A stretch of 8,578 nt of DNA from Bacteroidota bacterium (lineage in GTDB: Bacteria; Bacteroidota; Bacteroidia; Chitinophagales; Chitinophagaceae): NCBI GenBank assembly GCA_023392185.1, contig JAEVZP010000074.1, forward strand, positions 1 to 8,578. Reading direction: 5' to 3'. Each line of letters begins with the position of its first letter. The first letter of the stretch is position 1. The position numbers and the translations under genes are program-made. Shown in pieces: positions 1 through 6,668 of this stretch. The notes below the pieces were generated by a model that worked only from the letters and a program-made list of their open reading frames with translations, was not told where the DNA came from and searched no databases.

Positions 1-3000
1 CTACTTATGTATACGAAATCAATGCTGTGAACGGAAGCTGCACCACTGTGACAGCCGGAAGCTTTTTTGTTCCCTGCGCGGTGGTCTCACTTCCTTACAG
101 TGAAGATTTTGAGAGCATCACTACCAACAATACGCTGCCGGCCTGTATGAAGGGGATTACCCTGGGCACAGATGTACTGAGCTATATTTCCAATCAGAGT
201 ACTTATAACCGAAGCAATCATACGATTGGCGGCAGCAAGTTTGCTTCGTTCCGGTATAGCAGCAACAACCGTTATCTCTTTACACCCGGCATGGATCTGG
301 ATACTTCCTCGGTGTATCAGTTTTCTTTTTGGTATGTCGCGGATGGAGCAAGTGGTTTTGACACCCTGCGTGCCGTGTTGAGTGGTACGCCCACTGAAGC
401 TGATATTACCGTGCGAGCTGCTGCGGTTACGAATGTCAACAACACAACTTATCAACAGTATGTTGTGCAGATGAAACCCGTTGTAAGCGGTGTTCAGTAT
501 TTCGGTATTTCAGTCAAAGGAACAAGTTCTCCCTGGTATCTGACGGTAGATGACCTCAACATCGTGCAGTTGGCACCCTGTTCCGGAACGCCGGCTATCG
601 GCGCTGTAACCGGTCCGACCGACATCTGTGCCAACCAGCCCTTTACGTTGACGGCCAATGGCTTTAGTACCAATATTTCCGGAACGACTTTGCAATGGCA
701 AACAGCCAACAGTTGCGGCGGGCCGTGGACTGATATCGCGGGTGAAACTGCAGCTACTTATACGGTTTCCGGCGGTATTAATACATCCAGATCCTACCGG
801 GTGGTGATCCGTTGTGTCAACTCCGGCCTCACAGCTGCTTCGCCGTGTTTCTCGGTGGCGCTGACGCCTTTCTATAGCTGCTATTGCACCTCTGCAGCAG
901 GCAACGCTGTAAACGAGGATATCGCACAGGTGCAGATCGGCGGTTTCTTTACCAACCCAACCACTTCGCCGGCGCCGCCGGTGACCGGCAACCCGCTTGC
1001 CACAGCTACTTATACCGACTATACCAGCCTGCCGCCTGTCCTGCTGACCAAAGGCACCAACTATTCGCTCGATGTAAGCCAGTATTCCAGCAACACTGTG
1101 GGTGGCAACACGCTTAAAGCTTTCATTGATTACAACCACAACTCGCTGATGACCGATGCGGGTGAGACCATTGCTACCCTCACTTCGCCGGCCAACAATA
1201 CCAATATTCCCTCGCATAGTGGCAGCTTTACCATACCGGCCACTGCGCAGGTGGGCCTTACCCGGATGCGCCTCGTCCTTGCCCGTACGACCAATGTTGC
1301 AGGTGTAACGCCGTGCGCAGCCTATGGCAGCGGTGAAACGGAAGATTATCTGGTAGAAATTACCGGTACCCCGGCACCACCCGCCCTGACCAGCAATGGC
1401 CCTCTTTGTGGCGGTGACACAGTAACGATTACCGCGCTTGCCAATATCCTTACTTCCAGTTCTACGAATGCCGCTCAGTATACCCTGACGGGGCCCGGCA
1501 TCGCTACCTCTATCACCAACAGTACCGGTATCTTCCGGGTGGCGGTGCCACGGACGATTACAGGAGGCCGGTATCTGGCTACCGTGACTGCCTACGGGGC
1601 GACCTCGGATACTACCGGTATCAACGTGGTGGTTTATCCTAACCCGGTCTTAACACAGGGCACTGTAACGAACCCGACTACCTGTGCCGGCAACAACGGC
1701 AGTATCCAGATCCAGGGCCTGGGGAATGGCATTACCTATGACCTGCGTTATCGCCGCAATGGAGTTGTTGTGAACCTGTCGTCGATCACCTCTGATGCCT
1801 CCGGCAGCTATTTGATCAGCGGGCTGACTGCGGCTACCTATGACAGCATCCGCATCGTCAATACCAACGGATGTCGCAACAACTTCCTCGGCCCGATCTC
1901 GCTGGTAGCTCCAGGCGCACCGACTGCACCGACTGCTACTGCCAACAGCCCGCTGTGCCTCGGCGGAACGCTCAACCTGTCGGTGCAAAATCCGAATGCG
2001 GGCGGCACTTATAACTGGTTTGGCCCCAACGGCTTTAGCGCAACCGGAACCACAGCTACCCGGAACAACCTTGGTTATGCAGATACCGGTCGCTATTACG
2101 TGACCGTGACCGTTGCCGGTTGCACCTCACTGCCGGGAACGGTGCGCACCGCTATCACACCGCCATCGCCGGCCCCTACGGCTGCGCCGCAGAGCTTCTG
2201 CCAAAACAGCACTGCTCCCCCGCTGGTAGCGTCAGGCACCGGTGTGCTGTGGTATACCACGCCTACGGGCGGTACCGGTGTTCCAAACCTTTCGGCCAAC
2301 ACCACTATTGCCGGCACCTTTACGTATTATGTTACGCAAAGCCCGACTGGTTGCCCGAGCACGCCGCGTACACCGGTAAGGGTGACGATTTTGCCGCAGC
2401 CGCCTGCGCCACTGCTGCCTTATGATACCGTTCGGTACTGCCAGTTTGAGCGTGGCACACCGCTGCTGGCTTATGGCTCTAATCCCAAATTCTATACAAG
2501 GGCGACGGGCGGTATCGGCGTAGCCACACTGACCCCATCCACGAGTACTCCTGGAACTACCACCTATTACGCAACGCAGAGCGACGGTGGTTGTGAAAGT
2601 CAGCGCTCACCTATCATAGTAATCGTAACACCGAAGCCAGCCCCGCCGGTAGTTTCCAGCCCGGTAAACCTGTGTCAGTACACCACACCAATACCGCTGA
2701 CCGCAACCGGCCAAAACCTGCTCTGGTATGATGTACCGACCGGCGGCACCGGCAACCCGATCGCACCGGCTCCGCCAACCGGCTATGAAGCCAATCTTAC
2801 TTATTATGTAGTGCAGACGATTGACGGCTGCGAAAGTGACCGCGCTGCCATTCAGGTGAATGTTAACTACGCTCCGAACTCCACATTTGTTCCAAGTAAA
2901 AACTATGTGTGCGTAGATGATACCATCAGTTTTGTGTACTTTGGAAACGCCCGTCCCGACGCACAATACTACTGGACCGTTCCGTCGCCTGCCGGCCAGC

Positions 3001-3923
3001 CGGTAAGCGGCGCCGGCACCCAGGGGCCCTTTGTGGCTCGTTTCAATTCCGTTGGAACCTACCAGGTGCGCCTTGTTGTGGAGAACAAAGGTTGTATCTC
3101 TACACCATCTTACCAGACCATAGAAGTGCGGTCCCGCCCGGACGTGCGGATTACCGGAAAGCGGGAGATCTGTATCGACGAGGTAACCGAGTTAACCCTC
3201 GATTCTATATCCGACAACATCAGCAGCTATAACTGGGACTTCGGCGACGGCACTGTAGTGTACAGCACCCACAGCACCGGCCCCTATGGCGTGAAGTGGA
3301 GCACGCCGGGTATTAAAAATGTAATCGTGCGGACGGTATCGCGCCAGTGTGGCTCCTACGACCGGCGCGAACAGATCAAAGTACGCCCGGCCCCGGCAGC
3401 GAGTATCATTAACAAGCCGACGACCCCGGTTTGCTCCGGCGACAGCATTCGTTTGCAGGCCGCTGATCTGGGTCCGGGATATGCGTATCAATGGTCGCCC
3501 GAAGGCTTGTTCCGCACCGACGAGCGGCGGGGTACAAGCGTGTGGGCCATTGCGCCGCAAGGCACTTCCACCACTTATATTCAGCTGACCGCTACCGACA
3601 CTTTTGGTTGTAAAGGACAAGACTTCCTGTATCTGGGCACACAGCCTTGCTGCAACGTGGCTTTCCCCAATGCTTTTACACCCAACGGCGACCGGCGCAA
3701 CGATGAATTTGGCATGATCACCAACGGCACGCCGACCATTTCTGCTTTCCGGATCTTCAACCGCGTGGGCAATATGGTGTTTGAAACGTCCAACCCGCAG
3801 CAGGGCTGGGACGGCACCTACCGTGGCGAACCCCAACCCACCGGCGTGTACTACTACTATGTCCGGTACCGCTGCGACGGCAAAGACTTCGAGCAGAAAG
3901 GGGAGATCACCCTGCTCCGGTAA
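1..3923 (+). CDS. Giant modular surface/secreted protein with C-terminal CHU_C (type B T9SS sorting) domain, 5' partial
   Basis: The frame is open from nt 3 to the TAA at 3921-3923. The GTG at nt 27 is not a credible start, because the residues before it (TYVYEINAV) continue a fibronectin/Ig-like strand, so the true start lies upstream. Modules in order: end of an Ig/FN3-like domain (to ~80); a MAM/concanavalin-like jelly roll (~84-570, from LPYSEDFES to WYLTVDDLNI); an Ig-like domain (~588-870); a GEVED domain (~888-1365, with the GETEDY signature and the DYNHN strand); Ig/PKD-like domains (~1375-2150); three tandem IG_CHU-like units (~2157-2868) sharing WYxxPTGGTG and TYYVxQ; PKD-like domains (~2870-3640, one with WDFGDG); and a CHU_C domain (~3657-3920, with FPNAFTPNGD, FRIFNRVGN, GWDGTYRGEPQPTGVYYY). 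In this family CHU_C directs export by the type IX system and retention at the surface or release. An adhesin or scaffold role is inference; I see no catalytic motif in the visible part. A terminator follows, so it ends its transcription unit. Confidence 0.95.
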   Translation, partial: TYVYEINAVNGSCTTVTAGSFFVPCAVVSLPYSEDFESITTNNTLPACMKGITLGTDVLSYISNQSTYNRSNHTIGGSKFASFRYSSNNRYLFTPGMDLDTSSVYQFSFWYVADGASGFDTLRAVLSGTPTEADITVRAAAVTNVNNTTYQQYVVQMKPVVSGVQYFGISVKGTSSPWYLTVDDLNIVQLAPCSGTPAIGAVTGPTDICANQPFTLTANGFSTNISGTTLQWQTANSCGGPWTDIAGETAATYTVSGGINTSRSYRVVIRCVNSGLTAASPCFSVALTPFYSCYCTSAAGNAVNEDIAQVQIGGFFTNPTTSPAPPVTGNPLATATYTDYTSLPPVLLTKGTNYSLDVSQYSSNTVGGNTLKAFIDYNHNSLMTDAGETIATLTSPANNTNIPSHSGSFTIPATAQVGLTRMRLVLARTTNVAGVTPCAAYGSGETEDYLVEITGTPAPPALTSNGPLCGGDTVTITALANILTSSSTNAAQYTLTGPGIATSITNSTGIFRVAVPRTITGGRYLATVTAYGATSDTTGINVVVYPNPVLTQGTVTNPTTCAGNNGSIQIQGLGNGITYDLRYRRNGVVVNLSSITSDASGSYLISGLTAATYDSIRIVNTNGCRNNFLGPISLVAPGAPTAPTATANSPLCLGGTLNLSVQNPNAGGTYNWFGPNGFSATGTTATRNNLGYADTGRYYVTVTVAGCTSLPGTVRTAITPPSPAPTAAPQSFCQNSTAPPLVASGTGVLWYTTPTGGTGVPNLSANTTIAGTFTYYVTQSPTGCPSTPRTPVRVTILPQPPAPLLPYDTVRYCQFERGTPLLAYGSNPKFYTRATGGIGVATLTPSTSTPGTTTYYATQSDGGCESQRSPIIVIVTPKPAPPVVSSPVNLCQYTTPIPLTATGQNLLWYDVPTGGTGNPIAPAPPTGYEANLTYYVVQTIDGCESDRAAIQVNVNYAPNSTFVPSKNYVCVDDTISFVYFGNARPDAQYYWTVPSPAGQPVSGAGTQGPFVARFNSVGTYQVRLVVENKGCISTPSYQTIEVRSRPDVRITGKREICIDEVTELTLDSISDNISSYNWDFGDGTVVYSTHSTGPYGVKWSTPGIKNVIVRTVSRQCGSYDRREQIKVRPAPAASIINKPTTPVCSGDSIRLQAADLGPGYAYQWSPEGLFRTDERRGTSVWAIAPQGTSTTYIQLTATDTFGCKGQDFLYLGTQPCCNVAFPNAFTPNGDRRNDEFGMITNGTPTISAFRIFNRVGNMVFETSNPQQGWDGTYRGEPQPTGVYYYYVRYRCDGKDFEQKGEITLLR

Positions 3924-3956
3924 CAAGTCCTGCAATAGAATATCCGGAGCCCTAAA

Positions 3957-3966
3957 TTTCCGGAAA
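3957..3966. repeat. Palindrome TTTCCGGAAA, copy 1
   Basis: This perfect 10-bp palindrome lies between the stop codon of the giant protein and its terminator hairpin. A TCCGGA core also occurs 16 bp upstream (3943-3948). It is one of four identical copies, all outside coding sequence. Its function is unknown. Confidence 0.6.
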
Positions 3967-3974
3967 CAGAATCC

Positions 3975-4009
3975 CCAAAAAGCGGTGCGCTTGGCGCACC
4001 GCTTTTTGG
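3975..4009 (+). terminator. Rho-independent-type hairpin after the giant protein gene
   Basis: A perfect 16-bp inverted repeat (3975-3990 with 3994-4009) encloses a TTG loop. The GC-rich core GCGGTGCGC is flanked by an A5 run on the left and a T5 run on the right, so the structure can also end transcription on the opposite strand. It separates the giant gene from the transglycosylase gene. Confidence 0.9.
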
Positions 4010-4036
4010 ATGGGGCTTTCCCTGGTGTTGTTTTTG

Positions 4037-4044
4037 TACCTTTA
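4037..4044 (+). promoter_or_regulatory. Bacteroidota -7-like element TACCTTTA before the transglycosylase gene
   Basis: TACCTTTA matches the phylum's -7 consensus TAnnTTTG at all but the last base. It ends only 6 nt before the ATG at 4051. No clear TTG is seen at the usual -33 distance; a TTT at 4017-4019 is the nearest candidate. If used, transcription would begin at or next to the start codon. Confidence 0.5.
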
Positions 4045-4050
4045 AGAGAT

Positions 4051-4980
4051 ATGATCCGGATCAATCGTACTGCGCTTTTTTCTTCCTTTGCCGGTGTGGC
4101 CGGCGGGCTGCTGGCCGCCTCGCTGCTGGGCTTCTCCCCCGATAAGGGCGACGGGCTGACCACCGTTTTTGCAGACGGCCGTCTGCAGTATAAATGGTAT
4201 GCGCCACAGATTCCGGCGCAGATGAGCTTTGCCGGAGAAAAGGTTCCCCTGGAGCGACGCGATATCCGGGAATCGCTCGACCGGGAACTGATTGCCAACT
4301 ACTACGGCCATACCGGCACGCTCTATGCCCTGAAGCTGGCCGGACGCTGGTTTCCGGTAATTGAACCGCGGTTGAAAGCCGCCGGCATCCCCGACGATTT
4401 TAAATACCTCTGTATTGCCGAGAGCCATCTGCAAAATCAGATTTCCCGTGCCGGCGCGGTTGGTTTCTGGCAGTTTATGCCCGCAACTGCGCCGCAATTT
4501 GGGCTGGAAGTGAGCGATGATGTAGACGAGCGCTACGATGTTGCCAAGGCGACCGATGCCGCTTGCCGGTATTTCCGACAGGCTTATGACCGCTTCGGCA
4601 ACTGGACGGCCGCAGCGGCTTCTTACAACTGCGGCATGGGCGGCTACAACAACTTTGCAACGGCGCAGGGTCAAAACAATTTCTACAACATTCTTTTTCT
4701 CGAAGAAACCAACCGCTATATCTTCCGCATCCTGGCGCTGAAACACATTATCGGCAATGCGCGGGGCATGGGCTTTATGGTGGAAGGTGCCGATCAATAC
4801 CGGCCCATTCCGGTCCGGAAGGTTACGGTCAACAGCAGCATCCCTAACCTGGCGCAGTGGGCACTGGAAAACCGTACTACTTACAAGGCTGTCAAACAGC
4901 AGAACCCCTGGCTGCGCGCCAAGTCGCTGCGGGTGGCGCCGGGCCGTTTCTATGAAATCGAAATCCCGACCGATCTGTAA
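4051..4980 (+). CDS. Membrane-anchored or periplasmic lytic transglycosylase (SLT/GH23 domain, MltD-like)
   Basis: This 309-residue protein would cleave the MurNAc-GlcNAc bond of peptidoglycan to leave 1,6-anhydro ends, acting in the periplasm. Residues ~8-28 form a hydrophobic signal or anchor segment with no lipobox cysteine. The SLT domain spans ~95-245. The likely catalytic glutamate is E124 in AESHLQ, followed by SRAGAVGFWQFMPATA and then by AAASYNCGMGGYNN, which are the family's substrate-cleft motifs. The C-terminal ~60 residues (SIPNLAQWA, YKAVKQQNPWLR) resemble the tail of Bacteroidota MltD-like enzymes; no clear LysM repeat is present. I chose the ATG at 4051 because the open frame upstream runs through the terminator and because the signal segment follows this ATG directly. 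The CDF gene begins 39 nt downstream with no terminator in between, so co-transcription is possible. Confidence 0.93.
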   Translation: MIRINRTALFSSFAGVAGGLLAASLLGFSPDKGDGLTTVFADGRLQYKWYAPQIPAQMSFAGEKVPLERRDIRESLDRELIANYYGHTGTLYALKLAGRWFPVIEPRLKAAGIPDDFKYLCIAESHLQNQISRAGAVGFWQFMPATAPQFGLEVSDDVDERYDVAKATDAACRYFRQAYDRFGNWTAAAASYNCGMGGYNNFATAQGQNNFYNILFLEETNRYIFRILALKHIIGNARGMGFMVEGADQYRPIPVRKVTVNSSIPNLAQWALENRTTYKAVKQQNPWLRAKSLRVAPGRFYEIEIPTDL

Positions 4981-5012
4981 AGCCCTTTCTGAAATCGATT
5001 TTAAATTTTTTC

Positions 5013-5020
5013 TTCCTTTG
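5013..5020 (+). promoter_or_regulatory. Weak -7-like element TTCCTTTG overlapping the start of the CDF gene
   Basis: TTCCTTTG differs from TAnnTTTG at one fixed position, and its final G is the first base of the GTG start. A transcript from here would begin inside the annotated gene. Either this is not a promoter, or the true start is the in-frame GTG at 5041. Low confidence. Confidence 0.25.
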
Positions 5021-6033
5021 TGAGTACTTCCGATAAAACGGTGTCTGTCCGGAAAGTACAGTTGTTGATCGCCTTGCTTTCTGCTGTCTTGTTTGTGGGA
5101 AAGATGGCCGCCTGGCTGCTTACCCATTCGGTCACCATCCTGACCGATGCCCTGGAAAGCACCGTAAACGTAGCTGCTGGTTTCATTGGCTTGTATACCC
5201 TGCGCATTGCAGCCAAGCCGCGGGATGCGGATCATCCTTATGGCCATGCTAAGGCCGAACTGATATCGGCGGCCATTGAAGGCGTTTTGGTGTTGGTAGC
5301 CGGTGTGCTGGTGCTGTACGGTGCCGCCGTCCAGTTGTTCCGGCCACAGGCCATTCACTCGCTCGATACCGGAATGATCGTAGTGGCCGTTGCGGGTGCG
5401 CTCAACTATGCAGCAGGCGTATATGCGAAGCGGCAGGGGCGCAGGCACCATTCGCTGGTGGTGCAAAGTGCCGGAGTGCACCTGCGTTCGGATGCCTACA
5501 GCTCTGCCGGTGCCCTGCTGGGCCTGCTCCTGATTTACATTACCGGATGGGGCTGGCTCGACAGTGTCGTGGCAGCGATTTTTGCAACTTTCATTTTGCG
5601 GGCGGGCTATCGGGTGGTTCGGGCTTCTTTTGCCGGTATCATGGACGAAGCTGATGTCCCCTTACTCAGTCAGATTTTACGGGTGATAGAGGCTGCCCGG
5701 CGGCCCCGTTGGATTGACCTGCACAACCTGCGGGTGGTGCAGTATGGCGACAAGGTGCATCTGGATGCCCATATGACCTTGCCCTGGTACGATACCGTGC
5801 AGGAAGCCGATGCAGAAATTCAGGCGTTGGAGCAGGTCGTGAAAAAAGATTTTGGAGCGTCTGCCGAGCTGTTCATTCATATTGATGCCTGCCAGCCCTA
5901 TCAGTGTAAATTATGCACGGTTGCACCTTGCCCGGTGCGGCAGGAACCTTTTCAAAAACAGATTCCGTGGACGCTGGAGACCGTCTGGGAAGATGCCAAG
6001 CATGGCAAAGGAAGCACAGAAGAAGGCAGTTGA
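5020..6033 (+). CDS. Cation diffusion facilitator (CDF) family divalent metal transporter
   Basis: This 337-residue inner-membrane antiporter probably exports a divalent cation (Zn, Fe, Mn, Co or Cd) in exchange for protons. It has six probable membrane segments between residues ~12 and ~200 and a cytoplasmic C-terminal domain (~205-290). Family marks are TM2 with D43-A-L-E46-S-x-x-N50, the loop DxDHPYGHAKAE (~69-80), and TM5 with H154-LRS-D158, the HxxxD half of the transport site. The TM2 half is DxxES rather than the DxxxD or HxxxD of the best-studied members, so the metal cannot be assigned. After the usual cytoplasmic fold comes a cysteine cluster, C291-X4-C296-X2-C299-X4-C304, followed by PVRQEPF. 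The GTG at 5020 is the longest start; an in-frame GTG at 5041 is an alternative that still precedes TM1. It lies 39 nt after the transglycosylase gene. Confidence 0.9.
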   Translation: MSTSDKTVSVRKVQLLIALLSAVLFVGKMAAWLLTHSVTILTDALESTVNVAAGFIGLYTLRIAAKPRDADHPYGHAKAELISAAIEGVLVLVAGVLVLYGAAVQLFRPQAIHSLDTGMIVVAVAGALNYAAGVYAKRQGRRHHSLVVQSAGVHLRSDAYSSAGALLGLLLIYITGWGWLDSVVAAIFATFILRAGYRVVRASFAGIMDEADVPLLSQILRVIEAARRPRWIDLHNLRVVQYGDKVHLDAHMTLPWYDTVQEADAEIQALEQVVKKDFGASAELFIHIDACQPYQCKLCTVAPCPVRQEPFQKQIPWTLETVWEDAKHGKGSTEEGS

Positions 6034-6063
6034 TTCCGGAATAACAAGCCTCTTTTCCGGAAA
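6033..6063. repeat. Palindrome pair ATTCCGGAAT / TTTCCGGAAA (copy 2), centres 21 bp apart
   Basis: ATTCCGGAAT (6033-6042) begins at the last base of the CDF stop codon. TTTCCGGAAA (6054-6063) follows, with the two centres 21 bp apart, which is two helical turns. This spacing would suit a dimeric or tetrameric DNA-binding protein, but no such protein is identified here. Confidence 0.55.
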
Positions 6064-6103
6064 TACGGCAGCTTTTTCTCCATACCCGACCTTCCAAAGG
6101 GCC

Positions 6104-6133
6104 AAGAGCGGCATCCTGCAGGGCGCTCTTTTC
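6104..6133 (+). terminator. Probable terminator hairpin downstream of the CDF gene
   Basis: AAGAGCG (6104-6110) pairs with CGCTCTT (6124-6130), and the inner segment contains the self-complementary CCTGCAGG. A T4 run (6129-6132) follows the stem directly. It is the best candidate to end the transglycosylase-CDF unit before the tRNA promoter. The T tract is short, so efficiency is uncertain. Confidence 0.6.
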
Positions 6134-6190
6134 TGTACTTTAGGAGCCATAAGCGGAAGCTGCTTTCCGCCGGCAGAAATTTTTCAGACT

Positions 6191-6200
6191 TTTCCGGAAA
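6191..6200. repeat. Palindrome TTTCCGGAAA, copy 3
   Basis: This copy sits just upstream of the -33 element of the tRNA promoter, about 10 bp away centre to centre. A protein bound here could touch RNA polymerase, but that is inference. Confidence 0.6.
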
Positions 6201-6205
6201 AAAAT

Positions 6206-6235
6206 TTGGTGGTTTGAAATCGCTGCGTACATTTG
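6206..6235 (+). promoter_or_regulatory. Bacteroidota-type promoter for the tRNA genes
   Basis: TTG at 6206-6208 and a perfect TAnnTTTG match, TACATTTG at 6228-6235, are 19 nt apart, which fits the phylum's primary sigma factor. Transcription would start near 6241, about 60 nt before the mature 5' end of tRNA-Gly. Confidence 0.85.
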
Positions 6236-6300
6236 CACTCCCAACAACAAACAACGGGTTTGGACGACGGGGAAAGTTCTCGTTTTTAATTCTTTTTTTA

Positions 6301-6373
6301 GCGGAAGTAGCTCAGCTGGTAGAGCACAACCTTGCCAAGGTTGGGGTCGCGCGTTCGAATCGCGTCTTCCGCT
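6301..6373 (+). tRNA. tRNA-Gly (GCC)
   Basis: This 73-nt tRNA has a full cloverleaf. The acceptor GCGGAAG (6301-6307) pairs with CTTCCGC (6366-6372), with discriminator T6373. The D stem is GCTC/GAGC. The anticodon stem CAACC/GGTTG holds the loop TTGCCAA, with anticodon GCC at 6334-6336 reading GGC and GGU. The T arm is GCGCG-TTCGAAT-CGCGT with one G-U pair. CCA is not encoded. Confidence 0.98.
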
Positions 6374-6374
6374 C

Positions 6375-6414
6375 TTTTTTAAAAATTCCAAACAAAATTT
6401 GTTTGGAATTTTTT
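6375..6414 (+). terminator. AT-rich inverted repeat with T tract between the two tRNAs
   Basis: A 16-nt arm (6381-6396) and its exact complement (6398-6413) flank a single base, so the real hairpin loses a few inner pairs to make a loop. T6 runs lie on both sides (6375-6380 and 6409-6414). It looks like a bidirectional terminator directly after tRNA-Gly. Confidence 0.75.
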
Positions 6415-6440
6415 GTTTGGAGCCGGTTTGGATATTGGCT

Positions 6441-6525
6441 GCCCTGGTGGTGAAATGGTAGACACGAGGGACTTAAAATCCCTTGAGCCGCAATGCTCGT
6501 GCCGGTTCGAGTCCGGCCTGGGGCA
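6441..6525 (+). tRNA. tRNA-Leu (UAA)
   Basis: This is an 85-nt class II tRNA. The acceptor GCCCTGG (6441-6447) pairs with CTGGGGC (6518-6524) through five Watson-Crick and two G-U pairs, with discriminator A6525. The anticodon stem AGGGA/TCCCT holds the loop CTTAAAA, with anticodon TAA at 6474-6476 reading UUA (and UUG by wobble). A long variable arm (6484-6500, TGAGC/GCTC) and the T arm GCCGG-TTCGAGT-CCGGC confirm leucine identity. CCA is not encoded. I see no clear TAnnTTTG just upstream, so it may rely on read-through from the tRNA-Gly promoter. Confidence 0.97.
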
Positions 6526-6535
6526 CAACCCAAAG

Positions 6536-6577
6536 CCCGTAAAAACTGAAAGGATGTTTTTGCGGGTTTTCCTTTTT
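6536..6577 (+). terminator. Rho-independent terminator after tRNA-Leu
   Basis: The stem is CCCGTAAAAAC (6536-6546) with GTTTTTGCGGG (6556-6566), 11 pairs including one G-U, with a 9-nt loop. The tract TTTTCCTTTTT follows. Confidence 0.85.
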
Positions 6578-6658
6578 GAGCCCTTTGTTGCAACTTCAGG
6601 CTTGAGGCTCCCTTCCCGCTATGGCAGCATACCGGAAAAGGCGGTTTGAAGGCGCTGT

Positions 6659-6668
6659 TTTCCGGAAA
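6659..6668. repeat. Palindrome TTTCCGGAAA, copy 4
   Basis: This copy lies in the gap upstream of the M43 protease gene, about 160 bp before its promoter. Partial copies (ATTCCGG near 6678-6684 and ATCCGGAAAT near 6709-6718) follow within 50 bp. Confidence 0.6.

Larger units (their letters stand above)
6134..6300. other. Gap between the CDF terminator and tRNA-Gly
   Basis: No credible gene is present. The gap holds a small hairpin, GCGGAA (6153-6158) with TTCCGC (6165-6170); palindrome copy 3; the tRNA promoter; and a ~60-nt AT-rich leader before tRNA-Gly. TACTTTAG at 6136-6143 looks slightly like a -7 element, but no gene follows it. Confidence 0.6.

Noticed and set aside
27..29. GTG as the start of the giant protein
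   Set aside because: The frame is open to the window edge with domain-like residues before it, and there is no signal peptide, so the gene begins upstream.
3192..5481. Long minus-strand open frames (368 and 479 codons) opposite the giant gene and the transglycosylase gene
   Set aside because: They are shadows of well-supported + strand genes, rich in His/Arg/Gly/Gln, with no recognisable domain.
6134..6217. TACTTTAG, then GGAG and a short open frame from an ATA codon
   Set aside because: The -7 match is imperfect, there is no ATG/GTG/TTG, and the frame ends after 23 codons.
6140..6593. Minus-strand open frames over the tRNAs with peptides such as RDSNARPQPWQGCAL and GRTRTGTSIAAQGILS
   Set aside because: These are antisense readings of tRNA-Gly and tRNA-Leu, a well-known source of spurious database proteins.
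6214..6649. Plus-strand open frames reading AEVAQLVEHNLAKVG and GEMVDTRDLKSLEP
   Set aside because: They are translations of the tRNA genes themselves, so they are not proteins.
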